The notes under the pieces are model-generated. The model had not been told where the DNA came from, searched no databases, and was given only the letters and a program-made list of their open reading frames with translations. Shown in pieces: positions 7,688 through 16,869 of a stretch of 64,000 nucleotides of DNA. Origin of the DNA: Cytophagales bacterium (lineage in GTDB: Bacteria > Bacteroidota > Bacteroidia > Cytophagales > Cyclobacteriaceae). Positions within the stretch are counted from its first letter, which is position 1, and each line of letters opens with the position of its first letter. The stretch is from the NCBI GenBank assembly GCA_025359125.1, contig JANYHI010000068.1, positions 1 to 64,000 of the forward strand, written 5' to 3'. The translations under genes were made by a program, and so were the position numbers.

Positions 7688-10033
7688 TTAATTCTTAATG
7701 TCCCACTCATCTTCATCTTTTACTTTTACTGAGTCAGAGACGATTACATATTTTCCGCAATCAAAAGAAACATCTACGCCATTGGTAGGTCGTCTAAAAT
7801 ATCCTTTCAGAATTCCAGTTTTAGGGTCAGCATATGCTTTTAACATATATTTTCCCCAAATAGGTAGTGCTGTTTTGCCACCTTGCCCGAAATCCCACGA
7901 GGGGAAATGCACAGCGCGTTCATCGCCACCTACCCAAACGCCTGTTACCAAATTATGAGTTACGCCCATGTACCAACCGTCTGATGCATCATTCGTGGTT
8001 CCTGTCTTCCCTCCAATTTCATTATCAACTCGTAGTTCATAAGGCAAGCCAAGTGATGTTCCACCTTGTTCTTCAACACCACCTTTCAACATATAAATCA
8101 TTCTGTAAGCGGTTTCTTCGTTCAACGCTTGCTTGGTTTTAGGAACAAAATTTTCAATTACATTTCCGTTTTTATCTTCAATGCGAGTGATAAAAAATGG
8201 TTGTGTGTTAATGCCACCATTAACAAATGTGCTATAGGCACCCACCATTTCAAATAAGCTCACATCACTGGTGCCAAGACAAAGTGAAGGTACAGCATCC
8301 AATTTACTTTCAACGCCCATACGATGTGCAAACTCTACAACATTTTCTTCTCCTAATGCTTGCATCAATTGGGCAGTAATTGCATTGACAGATTGCGCCA
8401 TGGCTTGCCTTATTGTCATTGATTTGCCTGAGCCTTTCGATGGCCCGCTTGAATTAGCGGGATACCACGCAGGTTGCCCTGGCATGGTAAATTGCGGTGA
8501 AATATCTTTTAACTTATAGCAAGGTGAATAATTATTTTCCATGGCTAAACCATAAATAAAAGCTTTGAAAGTTGAGCCAGGTTGGCGCTTGCCTTGGCGA
8601 ACGTGATCAAATTTAAAATATTTGTGATTGAAGCCACCTACCCACGCTTTGATATGCCCCGTGTTAGGATCCATCGACATTAAACCTGTTTGTAAAAAGC
8701 GCTTGTAATAATTGAGTGAATCAAAACTGCTAAGCGTAGAATCTCTCTCGCCATTCCATGTGAAAATAGTCATGGGCTTCTTCAGGTTCAGCATGATCTT
8801 CAACGAATCCGAATCTTCTCCATACTTCTCCGCATAGATTTTATACGCATCGGTTTGCTTGATTCTACGTTGTAAAAAATCTTTAATTTCCACACCGTCT
8901 TCATCTACCCAAGGGTTTCGATTTCTTTTTTTCCATTCTGCATAAAATCGTTCTTGCAAAACCTTCATATGTTCGCTCACAGCTTCTTCCGCATACTTTT
9001 GTAAGCGGCTATCAATAGTGGTATAAATTTTTAAACCTGAGTTATAAAGGTCAATTCCCTTTTCGTTGCAATACCTTGTCAAGTAATTACCAAGTACAGT
9101 TCTAAAATAAGTAGCAAGCCCTTCGTTTTGATTTTGAACATTATAAGTTAATTCAATCGGAAGTTCTTTAATAGAATCGTATTGTTCTCTGGTCTTTAAA
9201 ATATATCCTTGCTTGTAAACTTTGTAGAGCACTTCGTTTCTTTTGCTCAACGCATTTTCAGGATTGCGTTTAGGGTTGTATTTCGAAGGCGCTTGCAACA
9301 TACCAACTAAAATAGCAGACTCCAATAAGTTGAGGCTATCGGGGCCTTTATCGAAATAAGTTTCTGCGGCAATTTTTATTCCGAAAGACCCACTGCTGAA
9401 ATCGCATGTGTTTAAATACATGGCAATGATTTCTTTCTTCGTAAAATTCTCTTCCAGTTTTATAGCGATAATCCACTCTTTTGTTTTTTGAATAATTCTT
9501 CGTGGATATTTTCCGAGTTTGGCTAATAAGCCATCCAATCCTTTATCAGGATTTATTGTGTAGAGATTTTTGGCTAATTGTTGTGTGATCGTGCTGCCAC
9601 CTCCTGCGGGCGAGAAAGTGATTAATCCTTTTATTACGCGTAAGAAAGCTTGCAGATCGAGGCCTGAGTGCTCATAGAAGCGATGATCTTCTGAAATCAA
9701 TAAAGTATTTACTAGTTCGGGAGATAGATCTTCATAGCGTACCTGACTTCGGTTGTACCGAAAGTAACGCCCAAGTGAAACGCCATCGGAAGAGAGGATT
9801 TCGGAAGACAAATCATTATCAGGATTTTCAATTTCGGCTAGACTTGGCATCCCCCCAAAGAGCCCGAACAAATCGGCCTTAACAGAAAAGATATAAAGCG
9901 GAAAGCCAATCACAAAACACAAGAAGCCAATCCAGATGTACTTGATTGCTTTGGGTATCCAGGTTTTTTTTACCTGAAAGAATTTATTGATTTTGCTTTT
10001 GGTAGTTCCGGTCGAAGAACGTGAGGTACTCAT
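7688..10033 (-). CDS. class A penicillin-binding protein 1A (transglycosylase/transpeptidase)
   Basis: Bifunctional peptidoglycan synthase of 781 residues anchored by one transmembrane helix (about 30-52). The GT51 glycosyltransferase domain shows SEDHRFYEHSG (catalytic Glu near residue 114) and GGSTITQQLAKN. The transpeptidase domain has all three penicillin-binding motifs: STFK near 488, SVN near 548 and KTGTT near 676. It polymerises lipid II and cross-links strands in the periplasm. The start (ATG, 10033) lies 50 nt inside the 3' end of the upstream sprE-like gene, which suggests a shared transcript and coupled translation. Length and domain order are normal for the family. Confidence 0.96.
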   Translation of the reverse strand: MSTSRSSTGTTKSKINKFFQVKKTWIPKAIKYIWIGFLCFVIGFPLYIFSVKADLFGLFGGMPSLAEIENPDNDLSSEILSSDGVSLGRYFRYNRSQVRYEDLSPELVNTLLISEDHRFYEHSGLDLQAFLRVIKGLITFSPAGGGSTITQQLAKNLYTINPDKGLDGLLAKLGKYPRRIIQKTKEWIIAIKLEENFTKKEIIAMYLNTCDFSSGSFGIKIAAETYFDKGPDSLNLLESAILVGMLQAPSKYNPKRNPENALSKRNEVLYKVYKQGYILKTREQYDSIKELPIELTYNVQNQNEGLATYFRTVLGNYLTRYCNEKGIDLYNSGLKIYTTIDSRLQKYAEEAVSEHMKVLQERFYAEWKKRNRNPWVDEDGVEIKDFLQRRIKQTDAYKIYAEKYGEDSDSLKIMLNLKKPMTIFTWNGERDSTLSSFDSLNYYKRFLQTGLMSMDPNTGHIKAWVGGFNHKYFKFDHVRQGKRQPGSTFKAFIYGLAMENNYSPCYKLKDISPQFTMPGQPAWYPANSSGPSKGSGKSMTIRQAMAQSVNAITAQLMQALGEENVVEFAHRMGVESKLDAVPSLCLGTSDVSLFEMVGAYSTFVNGGINTQPFFITRIEDKNGNVIENFVPKTKQALNEETAYRMIYMLKGGVEEQGGTSLGLPYELRVDNEIGGKTGTTNDASDGWYMGVTHNLVTGVWVGGDERAVHFPSWDFGQGGKTALPIWGKYMLKAYADPKTGILKGYFRRPTNGVDVSFDCGKYVIVSDSVKVKDEDEWDIKN

Positions 10034-12608
10034 CGAGTGCTTTGGTTCGGTAAAAAGTTTGAAAATTATCTTTAGTTATAACAAAATTATAGAATTTATA
10101 ATTGGAAAACGGCTTTGCGTTGGATAGTTGAACGAGAAATTTGTCGAAATAACTTAAGGCACTCTCCCGATCTGGAAATTCCACAATCATCGTCACAATC
10201 TTTTCATCAGTAAGAGCCAAATTGCTAGTGGTGAGTTTTAGTTTGCTCCATAAGGTAGAATTGAATTTTTCAAGGGCATCCACCACTGAATTAGTAATTC
10301 GGTCAGCATTATTATACACCGTAACAAAATAGTGCGTACCACTCAGGGTAGTACTATATTGAATTCCTTTTGCTTTTTCAATTCGCTCCAGTAGCGACTT
10401 AGAAGTTGCCAGTAATTGTTCGGCATAAGATTTTATAGGTTCGGTTGGATATTTTTTAATAAATAATTCCAACTCTAACTGGTAGCGAGTTACATCTTCT
10501 GTTCTTCCGGCAATTAATATTTTTAGTAAGTCTAACTGTGGAGTAAAACCTGTCTCACCCACCTGCGTTGCTTCAGATAACTTTTCTTGTGCGGCTCGTA
10601 AATTATTTTGTTGAAAGAAACGATAGGCCTCTTTGTAAATAAGTTTTTGTTTTTCGGCAGCCACGCTTGTCTCTTTTAAGTAGTTGGGGTTGATTAAGAT
10701 TTTTGCATAAGTGGAAGTTGGATATTTTGATTTTAGTAGATCAGCGTATTGCGCAGCTTTTACTGCATCTGTTTCTAAATAAATAAGGTAGAGTTTGTAA
10801 AGTGCCTCAGCCGTTAATTCAGATTCAGGAAATCTGTCTAGTAATTTTTCGTACGATTCCGCAGCATTTTTTCTTTCGTTCAAGTTAAAATAATATAAAT
10901 CTCCCAACTTAAAATACGCTTTTTCAATTTTTGCCAATGCCTCTGCTTTTTGTTTTTCTGTTCTCGGCAGTTGCTGCATAAATTTCCCTACTTCATCTTG
11001 CTTTTGTTCGGACTTTGCTTCCACTACTTCTTCTGTCTTTCCATTTTTTTGTTCGGTGGGTTGTTGGGCAGTCACTGTTCGTTCACTTAACAGAACTGAT
11101 TTATTTGATCTTCTCCAGTTATCTTCTAAAGGGACTGGCCCCCATATTCGTTGAAATTCAGTTTGTCCAGATGCTACCAATGTTGAATTATCAAAATACC
11201 AATCGCTGGTTGTGGTGGATTCTGTGTTGTTAAAGAAAGGATTGTTGCCGGCCTGGGTATCGTTTGATGCATTCCTTTTCTTTTTCTTTTTTACCGAAGC
11301 AATTTTCTTATCGCGAATAGCAAAGATAGAATCTAGTTGTTTCCGTACCGTTAACGAATCGAAAGAGGCGAGCCTCAATAGGCTATCATTTAAGGTAATG
11401 GTTTCGGTGTGGGTTACAAATTCTCCTAATACTTCTTGTCTCTTTTTAATAGCATCATAATTTTCAAAATCTTTAGGCAAGACTGACACAGCGCTGTCGT
11501 AATATCTTTTGGCTAGACTATATTTTTTTAATGAATCAAAAGTCAATTGACCTACACGCAAAAACGAATGACCCTGAATGCGTTTGCTCTTACCTGCATG
11601 TGCAGCAAGTTTGTAATTAGAAATAGCTTCTGTAACGTACCCTTGTTTCCTTTCAAATTCTCCCCACTCAAAGTAAATCTTGTCTTTGAACTCCTGATTC
11701 TTAGTATCTGTCAAAAGTTTTTCAAATTGTTTGCGCACTAGTTTCACATCTCGTTTATCATCGATTTGTGCTACTTGTGCCATATTTAATCGTGCATAAA
11801 AATCAATTTCATATTCAGGATTGGTAGTCAAACACTTTCTGTAGAAGTTATACGCTTCTGAATTGAAGCCAAGTTTTTGATATACCTGACCAATGATAAA
11901 ATAAATTCTTCCTCTTCTATCTTTTCTTACGAGCAACGAATCTGCGGCTGATAAATTTTGAACCATGTTATCATAATCATTGCGCAGTTGGTAGAAGTAA
12001 GCTTTTTCTAAATACAAGTTTTTTGCATTTACCTTACTTAATTTTTCTTTCCCTAAAAAACGAAAAACTTCCTCAGCCCGATCGTAGTCACCTTGTTCTG
12101 TAAATGTTCTCAGTAAATAAATAAGAGCCGTGTGTCGTGTATCGGGTGACGGACTTTTTGTATTTACAAATTTGAAAGTGAGAATGGCATTTTGAAAATC
12201 GCAGGCATATAATCGCGCACGGCCTACCATTACGTAATTATCATCTACCCATTTGCTGTTAGGATGGCGTTGAATAGAAATGGACGCCATCTTAATAATC
12301 TCCTCTGTATCTTTTGAATAACTTTTTGCCTTGGTAGTATCTAATGACGGAAAAATGCGAAGCACTTGAGTAGGATCGTCATCCAATGTTTTAAGGATAA
12401 TGCCTTCTACTTCACGTGCTTTTTCGCGCGCATAGTAATAGCCATTGTAGTGTGCAGTAAGATTATGAAATGTATTGCTAGTAAAACTTTTTTGCTCAAG
12501 CGAGCAACTCCAAAAAATGATGGCAAAGAGCGCGATAATAGAAGCTCCGCTGCCTCTTGAAATGAGAGAATTTTTTTTGAAATAAAATGCGGTGGAAAGC
12601 CAATTCAT
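9984..12608 (-). CDS. sprE: SprE/PorW-type type IX secretion and gliding lipoprotein
   Basis: An 874-residue TPR lipoprotein. The N-terminal signal ends in a lipobox-like FWSC (Cys about residue 35). It is followed by a conserved block (FHNLTAHYNGYYYAREKA) and many TPR-like helical repeats (about 70-420 and 560-700), separated by a lysine-rich low-complexity linker with a KKKKKR run near 440. The C-terminal domain contains VEFPDRESALSYFDKF and an FQTFYRT element. The N-terminal block, the 870-residue length and the C-terminal domain fit the SprE/PorW family, an outer-membrane-associated component needed for T9SS secretion and gliding in Bacteroidota. No other T9SS gene is adjacent. It overlaps the PBP gene by 50 nt. 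Confidence 0.82.
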   Translation of the reverse strand: MNWLSTAFYFKKNSLISRGSGASIIALFAIIFWSCSLEQKSFTSNTFHNLTAHYNGYYYAREKAREVEGIILKTLDDDPTQVLRIFPSLDTTKAKSYSKDTEEIIKMASISIQRHPNSKWVDDNYVMVGRARLYACDFQNAILTFKFVNTKSPSPDTRHTALIYLLRTFTEQGDYDRAEEVFRFLGKEKLSKVNAKNLYLEKAYFYQLRNDYDNMVQNLSAADSLLVRKDRRGRIYFIIGQVYQKLGFNSEAYNFYRKCLTTNPEYEIDFYARLNMAQVAQIDDKRDVKLVRKQFEKLLTDTKNQEFKDKIYFEWGEFERKQGYVTEAISNYKLAAHAGKSKRIQGHSFLRVGQLTFDSLKKYSLAKRYYDSAVSVLPKDFENYDAIKKRQEVLGEFVTHTETITLNDSLLRLASFDSLTVRKQLDSIFAIRDKKIASVKKKKKRNASNDTQAGNNPFFNNTESTTTSDWYFDNSTLVASGQTEFQRIWGPVPLEDNWRRSNKSVLLSERTVTAQQPTEQKNGKTEEVVEAKSEQKQDEVGKFMQQLPRTEKQKAEALAKIEKAYFKLGDLYYFNLNERKNAAESYEKLLDRFPESELTAEALYKLYLIYLETDAVKAAQYADLLKSKYPTSTYAKILINPNYLKETSVAAEKQKLIYKEAYRFFQQNNLRAAQEKLSEATQVGETGFTPQLDLLKILIAGRTEDVTRYQLELELFIKKYPTEPIKSYAEQLLATSKSLLERIEKAKGIQYSTTLSGTHYFVTVYNNADRITNSVVDALEKFNSTLWSKLKLTTSNLALTDEKIVTMIVEFPDRESALSYFDKFLVQLSNAKPFSNYKFYNFVITKDNFQTFYRTKALDEYLTFFDRNYQKQNQ

Positions 12609-12728
12609 GAATTGATAATAACGGGCAATTTTAAGCCATATTGTAAAGGTAGAAAACGCACTTCAATAAATAAGATTTTCACGTTTCGTAACCCATGTCA
12701 TGTTGGGCATCTCTTTCAGTAAAACAAA

Positions 12729-12760
12729 TTGTTAAGAGTCGGGGGGAATGTCTAGTTTTG
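12729..12760 (+). promoter_or_regulatory. Bacteroidota-type promoter for the M23/bactofilin genes
   Basis: A TTG at 12729-12731 is followed after 21 nt by TAGTTTTG at 12753-12760, matching the TAnnTTTG -7 element. The start codon is 35 nt downstream. Confidence 0.55.
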
Positions 12761-12795
12761 TGGCAAAATGTGATCTTTTGAATAGTAGCTAGCAC

Positions 12796-13662
12796 ATGAA
12801 GCCGAAGAAAACCTTATCAGAAAAACTTACCAATAAGTATCAATTGGTAATTCGCAATGAAGATAATCTGGCAGAAAAAACTTCTATTGGATTTACGTAC
12901 GCTAAACTGTTGGTGGTATCAGCAGCTTTATTCTTATTGATATTTGTAGGCAGTCTTTTTCTTTCCAAAACATTGCTAGCAAAATGGTTTGATCCGAAGT
13001 ATGAACAAACCGAACAAAATAAAAAATTATATGGATTGGCAGTTAAGGTTGATTCGCTCTCTACAGAGGTAGATAGAAAAGATCAATTCATTCAAAATCT
13101 GCAGCGGATATTAAGAGGAGATACTTCAAATGGTTTTGTTGACCCTGCCATGGTTTTGAAGGTGAGCAATGAGCCTATAAAACCGATAGGTAGTTTTAAA
13201 TTGGCCGCCTCTGATTCTCAGTTTCGCAAAGAGTTTGAGCAATCAGAGTTTGCGCTGGTATCGCTGAAAGAACAAAAGTATCACGACATGGAAGGTGTAT
13301 TTTTCTTTACACCCATTACCGGATTTATCAGCGATAAGTATGATGCAAAGAAGTCGCACTTTGGTATTGACATCGTAGCAAAAACAAATGAGCCAGTTAA
13401 GTGCGTAGCAGATGGAACGGTAGTAATGGCTTCGTGGACACAAGATTCTGGCTATGTAATTGCGGTGCAGCACCGGGGCAACTTGGTGTCGGTTTATAAG
13501 CACAATGCAGGATTATTAAAAAAAGTTGGTAGTTTTGTGAACGCAGGCGACATTATCTCTATAGTTGGCAATAGTGGAGAGATGACAGATGGACCACACT
13601 TGCATTTTGAATTGTGGCACAATGGAAACTCGCTTAATCCGGAAGAATTTGTAACTTTTTAA
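12796..13662 (+). CDS. M23 (LytM) peptidoglycan endopeptidase, membrane-anchored
   Basis: A 288-residue protein with a short cytoplasmic N-terminus, one transmembrane helix (about 36-57), a coiled-coil stretch (about 72-105) and a C-terminal LytM domain. The zinc ligands are present: HFGID (H-x3-D) and HLHFELW (HxH). Such enzymes cut peptide cross-links in the periplasm. It is followed after 12 nt by the bactofilin gene. This pairing is widespread; in known cases bactofilin polymers localise an M23 enzyme to remodel the wall and set cell shape, and the same is inferred here. The long cytoplasmic-plus-TM N-terminus would allow contact with the cytoskeletal partner. Confidence 0.92.
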   Translation: MKPKKTLSEKLTNKYQLVIRNEDNLAEKTSIGFTYAKLLVVSAALFLLIFVGSLFLSKTLLAKWFDPKYEQTEQNKKLYGLAVKVDSLSTEVDRKDQFIQNLQRILRGDTSNGFVDPAMVLKVSNEPIKPIGSFKLAASDSQFRKEFEQSEFALVSLKEQKYHDMEGVFFFTPITGFISDKYDAKKSHFGIDIVAKTNEPVKCVADGTVVMASWTQDSGYVIAVQHRGNLVSVYKHNAGLLKKVGSFVNAGDIISIVGNSGEMTDGPHLHFELWHNGNSLNPEEFVTF

Positions 13663-13674
13663 ACACTACTAGCC

Positions 13675-14103
13675 ATGTTAACTTCTAAAGAACAAAAAAG
13701 AGCAGCAGACGAAATTAGTAACTCGAGCAACGTAATCGGAAAAGGAACGGTGTTAGAGGGCAACATCGAAACCTATGGTAACATTCGCATTGAAGGAAAG
13801 GTAATCGGTAACATAAAGTCTAAATCAAAAATTGCCTTGGGTAATTCAAGCCAAGTGGAAGGAAATATTGCTGCACAAAATGCAGATATTGAAGGCGAAG
13901 TAAAAGGAAAAATTGAAATCAGTGAATTACTGGTTCTAAAATCAACAGCAGTTATTAATGGCGATATTATTACTAGTAAATTAGTAGTGGAGCCGGGTGC
14001 AGTATTTAACGGAAGCTGTAAGATGGGTGCAGCTATTAAGGATATTAAGATGGGTGAAAATGGAATGCGAGCACCGCATTCTCAAGAAGCGAGAATGAAT
14101 TAA
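13675..14103 (+). CDS. bactofilin (polymer-forming cytoskeletal protein)
   Basis: A 142-residue bactofilin. The central beta-helix (about residues 22-118) shows the repeating hydrophobic/glycine pattern of the family: GTVLEGNIETYGNIRIEG, GKVIGNIKSKSKIALG, GEVKGKIEIS and AVINGDIITSKLVVE. The tails are short and polar. Bactofilins self-assemble into nucleotide-independent filaments lining the membrane. It lies 12 nt after the M23 gene in an obvious operon and ends at a strong terminator, so the two make a two-gene unit. Confidence 0.93.
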   Translation: MLTSKEQKRAADEISNSSNVIGKGTVLEGNIETYGNIRIEGKVIGNIKSKSKIALGNSSQVEGNIAAQNADIEGEVKGKIEISELLVLKSTAVINGDIITSKLVVEPGAVFNGSCKMGAAIKDIKMGENGMRAPHSQEARMN

Positions 14104-14126
14104 TTATTTTTGAAATAAATAAACAG

Positions 14127-14159
14127 GCCGCGGGTAAATTCACCAGCGGCTTTTTTTTT
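14127..14159 (+). terminator. intrinsic terminator after bactofilin
   Basis: GCCGC (14127-14131) pairs with GCGGC (14146-14150), extended inward by a GG/CC pair, and is followed by nine T residues. It ends only 8 nt before the next start codon, so the downstream ATP-synthase-associated genes either depend on read-through or are transcribed from within this region. Confidence 0.82.
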
Positions 14160-14167
14160 GAAAAGAA

Positions 14168-14374
14168 ATGAGCAACCAAAATGCTGGTAATGGTTTTTTA
14201 AAGTATGGAAGCTTAAGTCTTCAATTACTTATTACTATCGCTGTTGCGGGATGGCTTGGTCATCTGCTGGACGATTATCTAGACTTAAAATTTCCGGCCT
14301 TCTTACTGACTTTTATTTTATTTGCCTTTGGCGCAATGATGTATAGAGTTTTTAAATCGTTGAATAATGAATAA
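14168..14374 (+). CDS. AtpZ/AtpI-family ATP-synthase-associated small membrane protein
   Basis: A 68-residue protein with two transmembrane helices (about 18-36 and 43-61) joined by GHLLDDYLDLKFPAFL, a signature of the AtpZ/AtpI group (GxxLDxxLxxxP). In other bacteria such proteins sit at the head of the F0F1 operon and are linked to assembly of the c-ring or to magnesium handling. It overlaps the next gene by 8 nt. The F0 genes expected downstream (atpB and so on) are not here. It begins right after a terminator. Confidence 0.8.
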   Translation: MSNQNAGNGFLKYGSLSLQLLITIAVAGWLGHLLDDYLDLKFPAFLLTFILFAFGAMMYRVFKSLNNE

Positions 14375-14747
14375 GTATTCGATTAGATTTATAATCGCAC
14401 TATTTTTTACTTCTGTAGTATTAGTATTGGGTGTTCATATACTTCATGCCTTGTATCGAATACCCACTCCTTCTTTTTACTTAGAAATCGTTATTTATTT
14501 TTTTTGCTCAGCACTATTTAGCTTTTACAAATTAAATACACCGAAACGGAATGAGCCATTACGCTTTGTTCAAATCTTGATGGCTTCAATCGTTCTTAAA
14601 ATCATTATCGGTTGTGTTCTCGTTTATATTTTATTCCGGTTCAACCCCAACGGGGCTAATAGTAACGCGTTTTTTTTTGTAATTAGCTATTTGTTATTTA
14701 CGGCTTGCGAAGTAACGGTGTTAACAATAAAGAAAAATAAAGAATGA
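14367..14747 (+). CDS. four-helix membrane protein, AtpI-like position
   Basis: A 126-residue protein that is nearly all membrane: hydrophobic segments around 7-26, 38-54, 66-87 and 100-118, with a positively charged KLNTPKRNEP loop and a KKNKE tail. In related genomes a protein of this kind sits between atpZ and atpB, and it is likely an ATP synthase I-like accessory protein, but there is no diagnostic motif. Its ATG lies within the end of atpZ (8-nt overlap), and its own stop overlaps the start of the penicillin acylase gene as ATGA, so all three are probably co-translated. Confidence 0.6.
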   Translation: MNKYSIRFIIALFFTSVVLVLGVHILHALYRIPTPSFYLEIVIYFFCSALFSFYKLNTPKRNEPLRFVQILMASIVLKIIIGCVLVYILFRFNPNGANSNAFFFVISYLLFTACEVTVLTIKKNKE

Positions 14748-16789
14748 AGTGGTTGAGTTTATTATTTCTGCTTGCCGCGATGCAAGTGCAATCTCAAAGT
14801 GTTGATCCTACTGGTATTGATATCATACGCGATAAATGGGGCGTTCCACATATTTATTCAAAGACAGATGCCGGAGTAGCGTATGGTTTAGCTTGGGCAA
14901 ATTCGGAAGACGATTTTAAAACTATTCAACAAGGATTCTTAGCTGGAAAAGCCATGCTTGGTTTATACTCTGGTAAATCAGGAGCAACTATTGATTACGT
15001 GGTACAACTTTTACAGTGTCGTAAAATAGTAGATCAAAGATATGAAATCGATATCGCGCCTGATTATAAGCGTGTATTGGAGGGATATGCAGCCGGCATT
15101 AATGCGTATGCGCAAAATCATGCCGATGAAATTTTAGTGAAACACCTTTTTCCTATTACACCAAAAGATATGCTCACCTATTCAGTTTTGCAGTTGGCAA
15201 TTTCCAGCGGTGTAGATAAGGCTTTGAAAGAAATAACACAGGGAACAATCGCAAAGACGCTTCCACCTCTAGGTGGCTCAAATGCGTATGCGTTCAATTC
15301 TAAAATAACAGAAGATGGAAACGTGTATCTCGCTATAAATTCACATCAGCCGCTAGAGGGGCCAGTTGCTTGGTATGAAGCGCACTTGATGAGTGATGAA
15401 GGTTGGAATATTTTGGGAGCACTTTTTCCTGGGGCGCCAAGTATTTTGCATGGATGCAATGAAAATCTCGGATGGGCGCACACCGTTAATTACCCCGATA
15501 AGTTAGATGTGTATCAACTAGAGTTAAATCCTGAAAACAAAAATCAATATAAGTTGGATGGAAAGTGGGAAGAACTGATAACTACTAAAATTAAACTTCG
15601 TGTGAAGGTGGCGGGTATTACAATTGGGGTGAAGAAGAAAATTTGGGAAAGTAAATTCGGGCCAACCATGCTTACTAAGAATGGAGCCTTTGCTATTCGT
15701 ACTGGCGCGCTAATGGAAATTCGCGCATTAGAGCAATGGTATAGAATGAACAAGTCAAAAAACTTTACGGAGTTTAAGAATGCATTAAATATGAATGCCA
15801 TCTCGGGCTACAACATCATGTATGCCGATCGGTTTGATACGATTTATTATTTGAGCAATGCGAAGCTGCCAATTCGAAATCCAAACTATAAATGGAATAC
15901 TACCTTACCGGGAAATATCAGTACCACATTGTGGACAGATTTTCATCCGATAAAAGATTTGCCGCAAGTACTGAACCCCTCTTCGGGTTATCTTTTTAAT
16001 AGCAATCACTCACCATTCAATGCAACTTCTTCCATCGATAATATAAAAACTTCTGAGTATGACCATACCATGGGATACGAAACAAATAATAACAATAGAA
16101 GTTTGCGTTTTATGGAATTGATTAGTCAGTTTCCAAAACTTAGTTATAATAATTTTAAAAGGATAAAATACGATTTACAACTTCCTATAAAGCTGGCGTA
16201 TGAAACAAATACTGACTCGCTCTTTCTGCTTTCGGCAAATGAGTTACCATCATTAAAAGATCTCATCACAACGTTAAAAGAGTGGGATCATAAAGCAGAT
16301 ATCAACAGCAAGGGTGCAGCCCTCTTTGCTATTATTTACTATCAAGTAGTAAAAGAGCAAAGCGAAGGAGCTACCTATCGATCGTTGTCAAAGAAAAAAT
16401 GTGTTGAACTATTAGAGTTCACTAAACAATATTTGATAACAAATTTCGGTAAAACAAATATTGTATTGGGCGAGTACCAGAAATTAGCGAGAGGCAATAA
16501 GCAAGTAGCACTACAGGGAATTCCAGATGTTATTTCCGCCATGCGATCAGTGCCTTTTGAAAATGGCAGAATAAAAGGAGAGCAAGGAGAATCGTATATT
16601 GAATTGGTAAAATTTACAAAGCAAGGTCCTGACATAGAAACCATCAATTGTTACGGTGCTTCTACCAATCCGGCTAGCCCACACTATGCCGATCAGATGA
16701 ATTTGTTTACCGAACAAAAAACAAAGCCGATGACTTTAAATAAAGAACAAGTCTATAAAGAAGCCAGTCGGATTTATCATCCTCAATGA
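14744..16789 (+). CDS. penicillin acylase family N-terminal nucleophile hydrolase
   Basis: A 681-residue secreted precursor (signal about 1-18, AMQVQSQS). The order is that of the penicillin acylase / acyl-homoserine-lactone acylase family: an alpha chain beginning DIIRDKWGVPHIYSKT, a spacer, then Gly178-Ser179 in LGGSNAYAF, the autocatalytic cut site that makes Ser179 the N-terminal nucleophile of the beta chain. HQPLEGP and the GWAHTVNYPD stretch follow as in the family. The enzyme hydrolyses amide bonds; whether it acts on AHLs, peptides or antibiotics cannot be read from sequence. Its ATG overlaps the upstream membrane gene stop (ATGA), an unusual partner. Confidence 0.9.
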   Translation: MKWLSLLFLLAAMQVQSQSVDPTGIDIIRDKWGVPHIYSKTDAGVAYGLAWANSEDDFKTIQQGFLAGKAMLGLYSGKSGATIDYVVQLLQCRKIVDQRYEIDIAPDYKRVLEGYAAGINAYAQNHADEILVKHLFPITPKDMLTYSVLQLAISSGVDKALKEITQGTIAKTLPPLGGSNAYAFNSKITEDGNVYLAINSHQPLEGPVAWYEAHLMSDEGWNILGALFPGAPSILHGCNENLGWAHTVNYPDKLDVYQLELNPENKNQYKLDGKWEELITTKIKLRVKVAGITIGVKKKIWESKFGPTMLTKNGAFAIRTGALMEIRALEQWYRMNKSKNFTEFKNALNMNAISGYNIMYADRFDTIYYLSNAKLPIRNPNYKWNTTLPGNISTTLWTDFHPIKDLPQVLNPSSGYLFNSNHSPFNATSSIDNIKTSEYDHTMGYETNNNNRSLRFMELISQFPKLSYNNFKRIKYDLQLPIKLAYETNTDSLFLLSANELPSLKDLITTLKEWDHKADINSKGAALFAIIYYQVVKEQSEGATYRSLSKKKCVELLEFTKQYLITNFGKTNIVLGEYQKLARGNKQVALQGIPDVISAMRSVPFENGRIKGEQGESYIELVKFTKQGPDIETINCYGASTNPASPHYADQMNLFTEQKTKPMTLNKEQVYKEASRIYHPQ

Positions 16790-16869
16790 TAAAAAGAAAA
16801 GGCAGGCTCAGTAAAAGTTAACAATGCGTTCTTTTCTTACTAACTTCACTGCCCAAAAGAATTTGTCCA

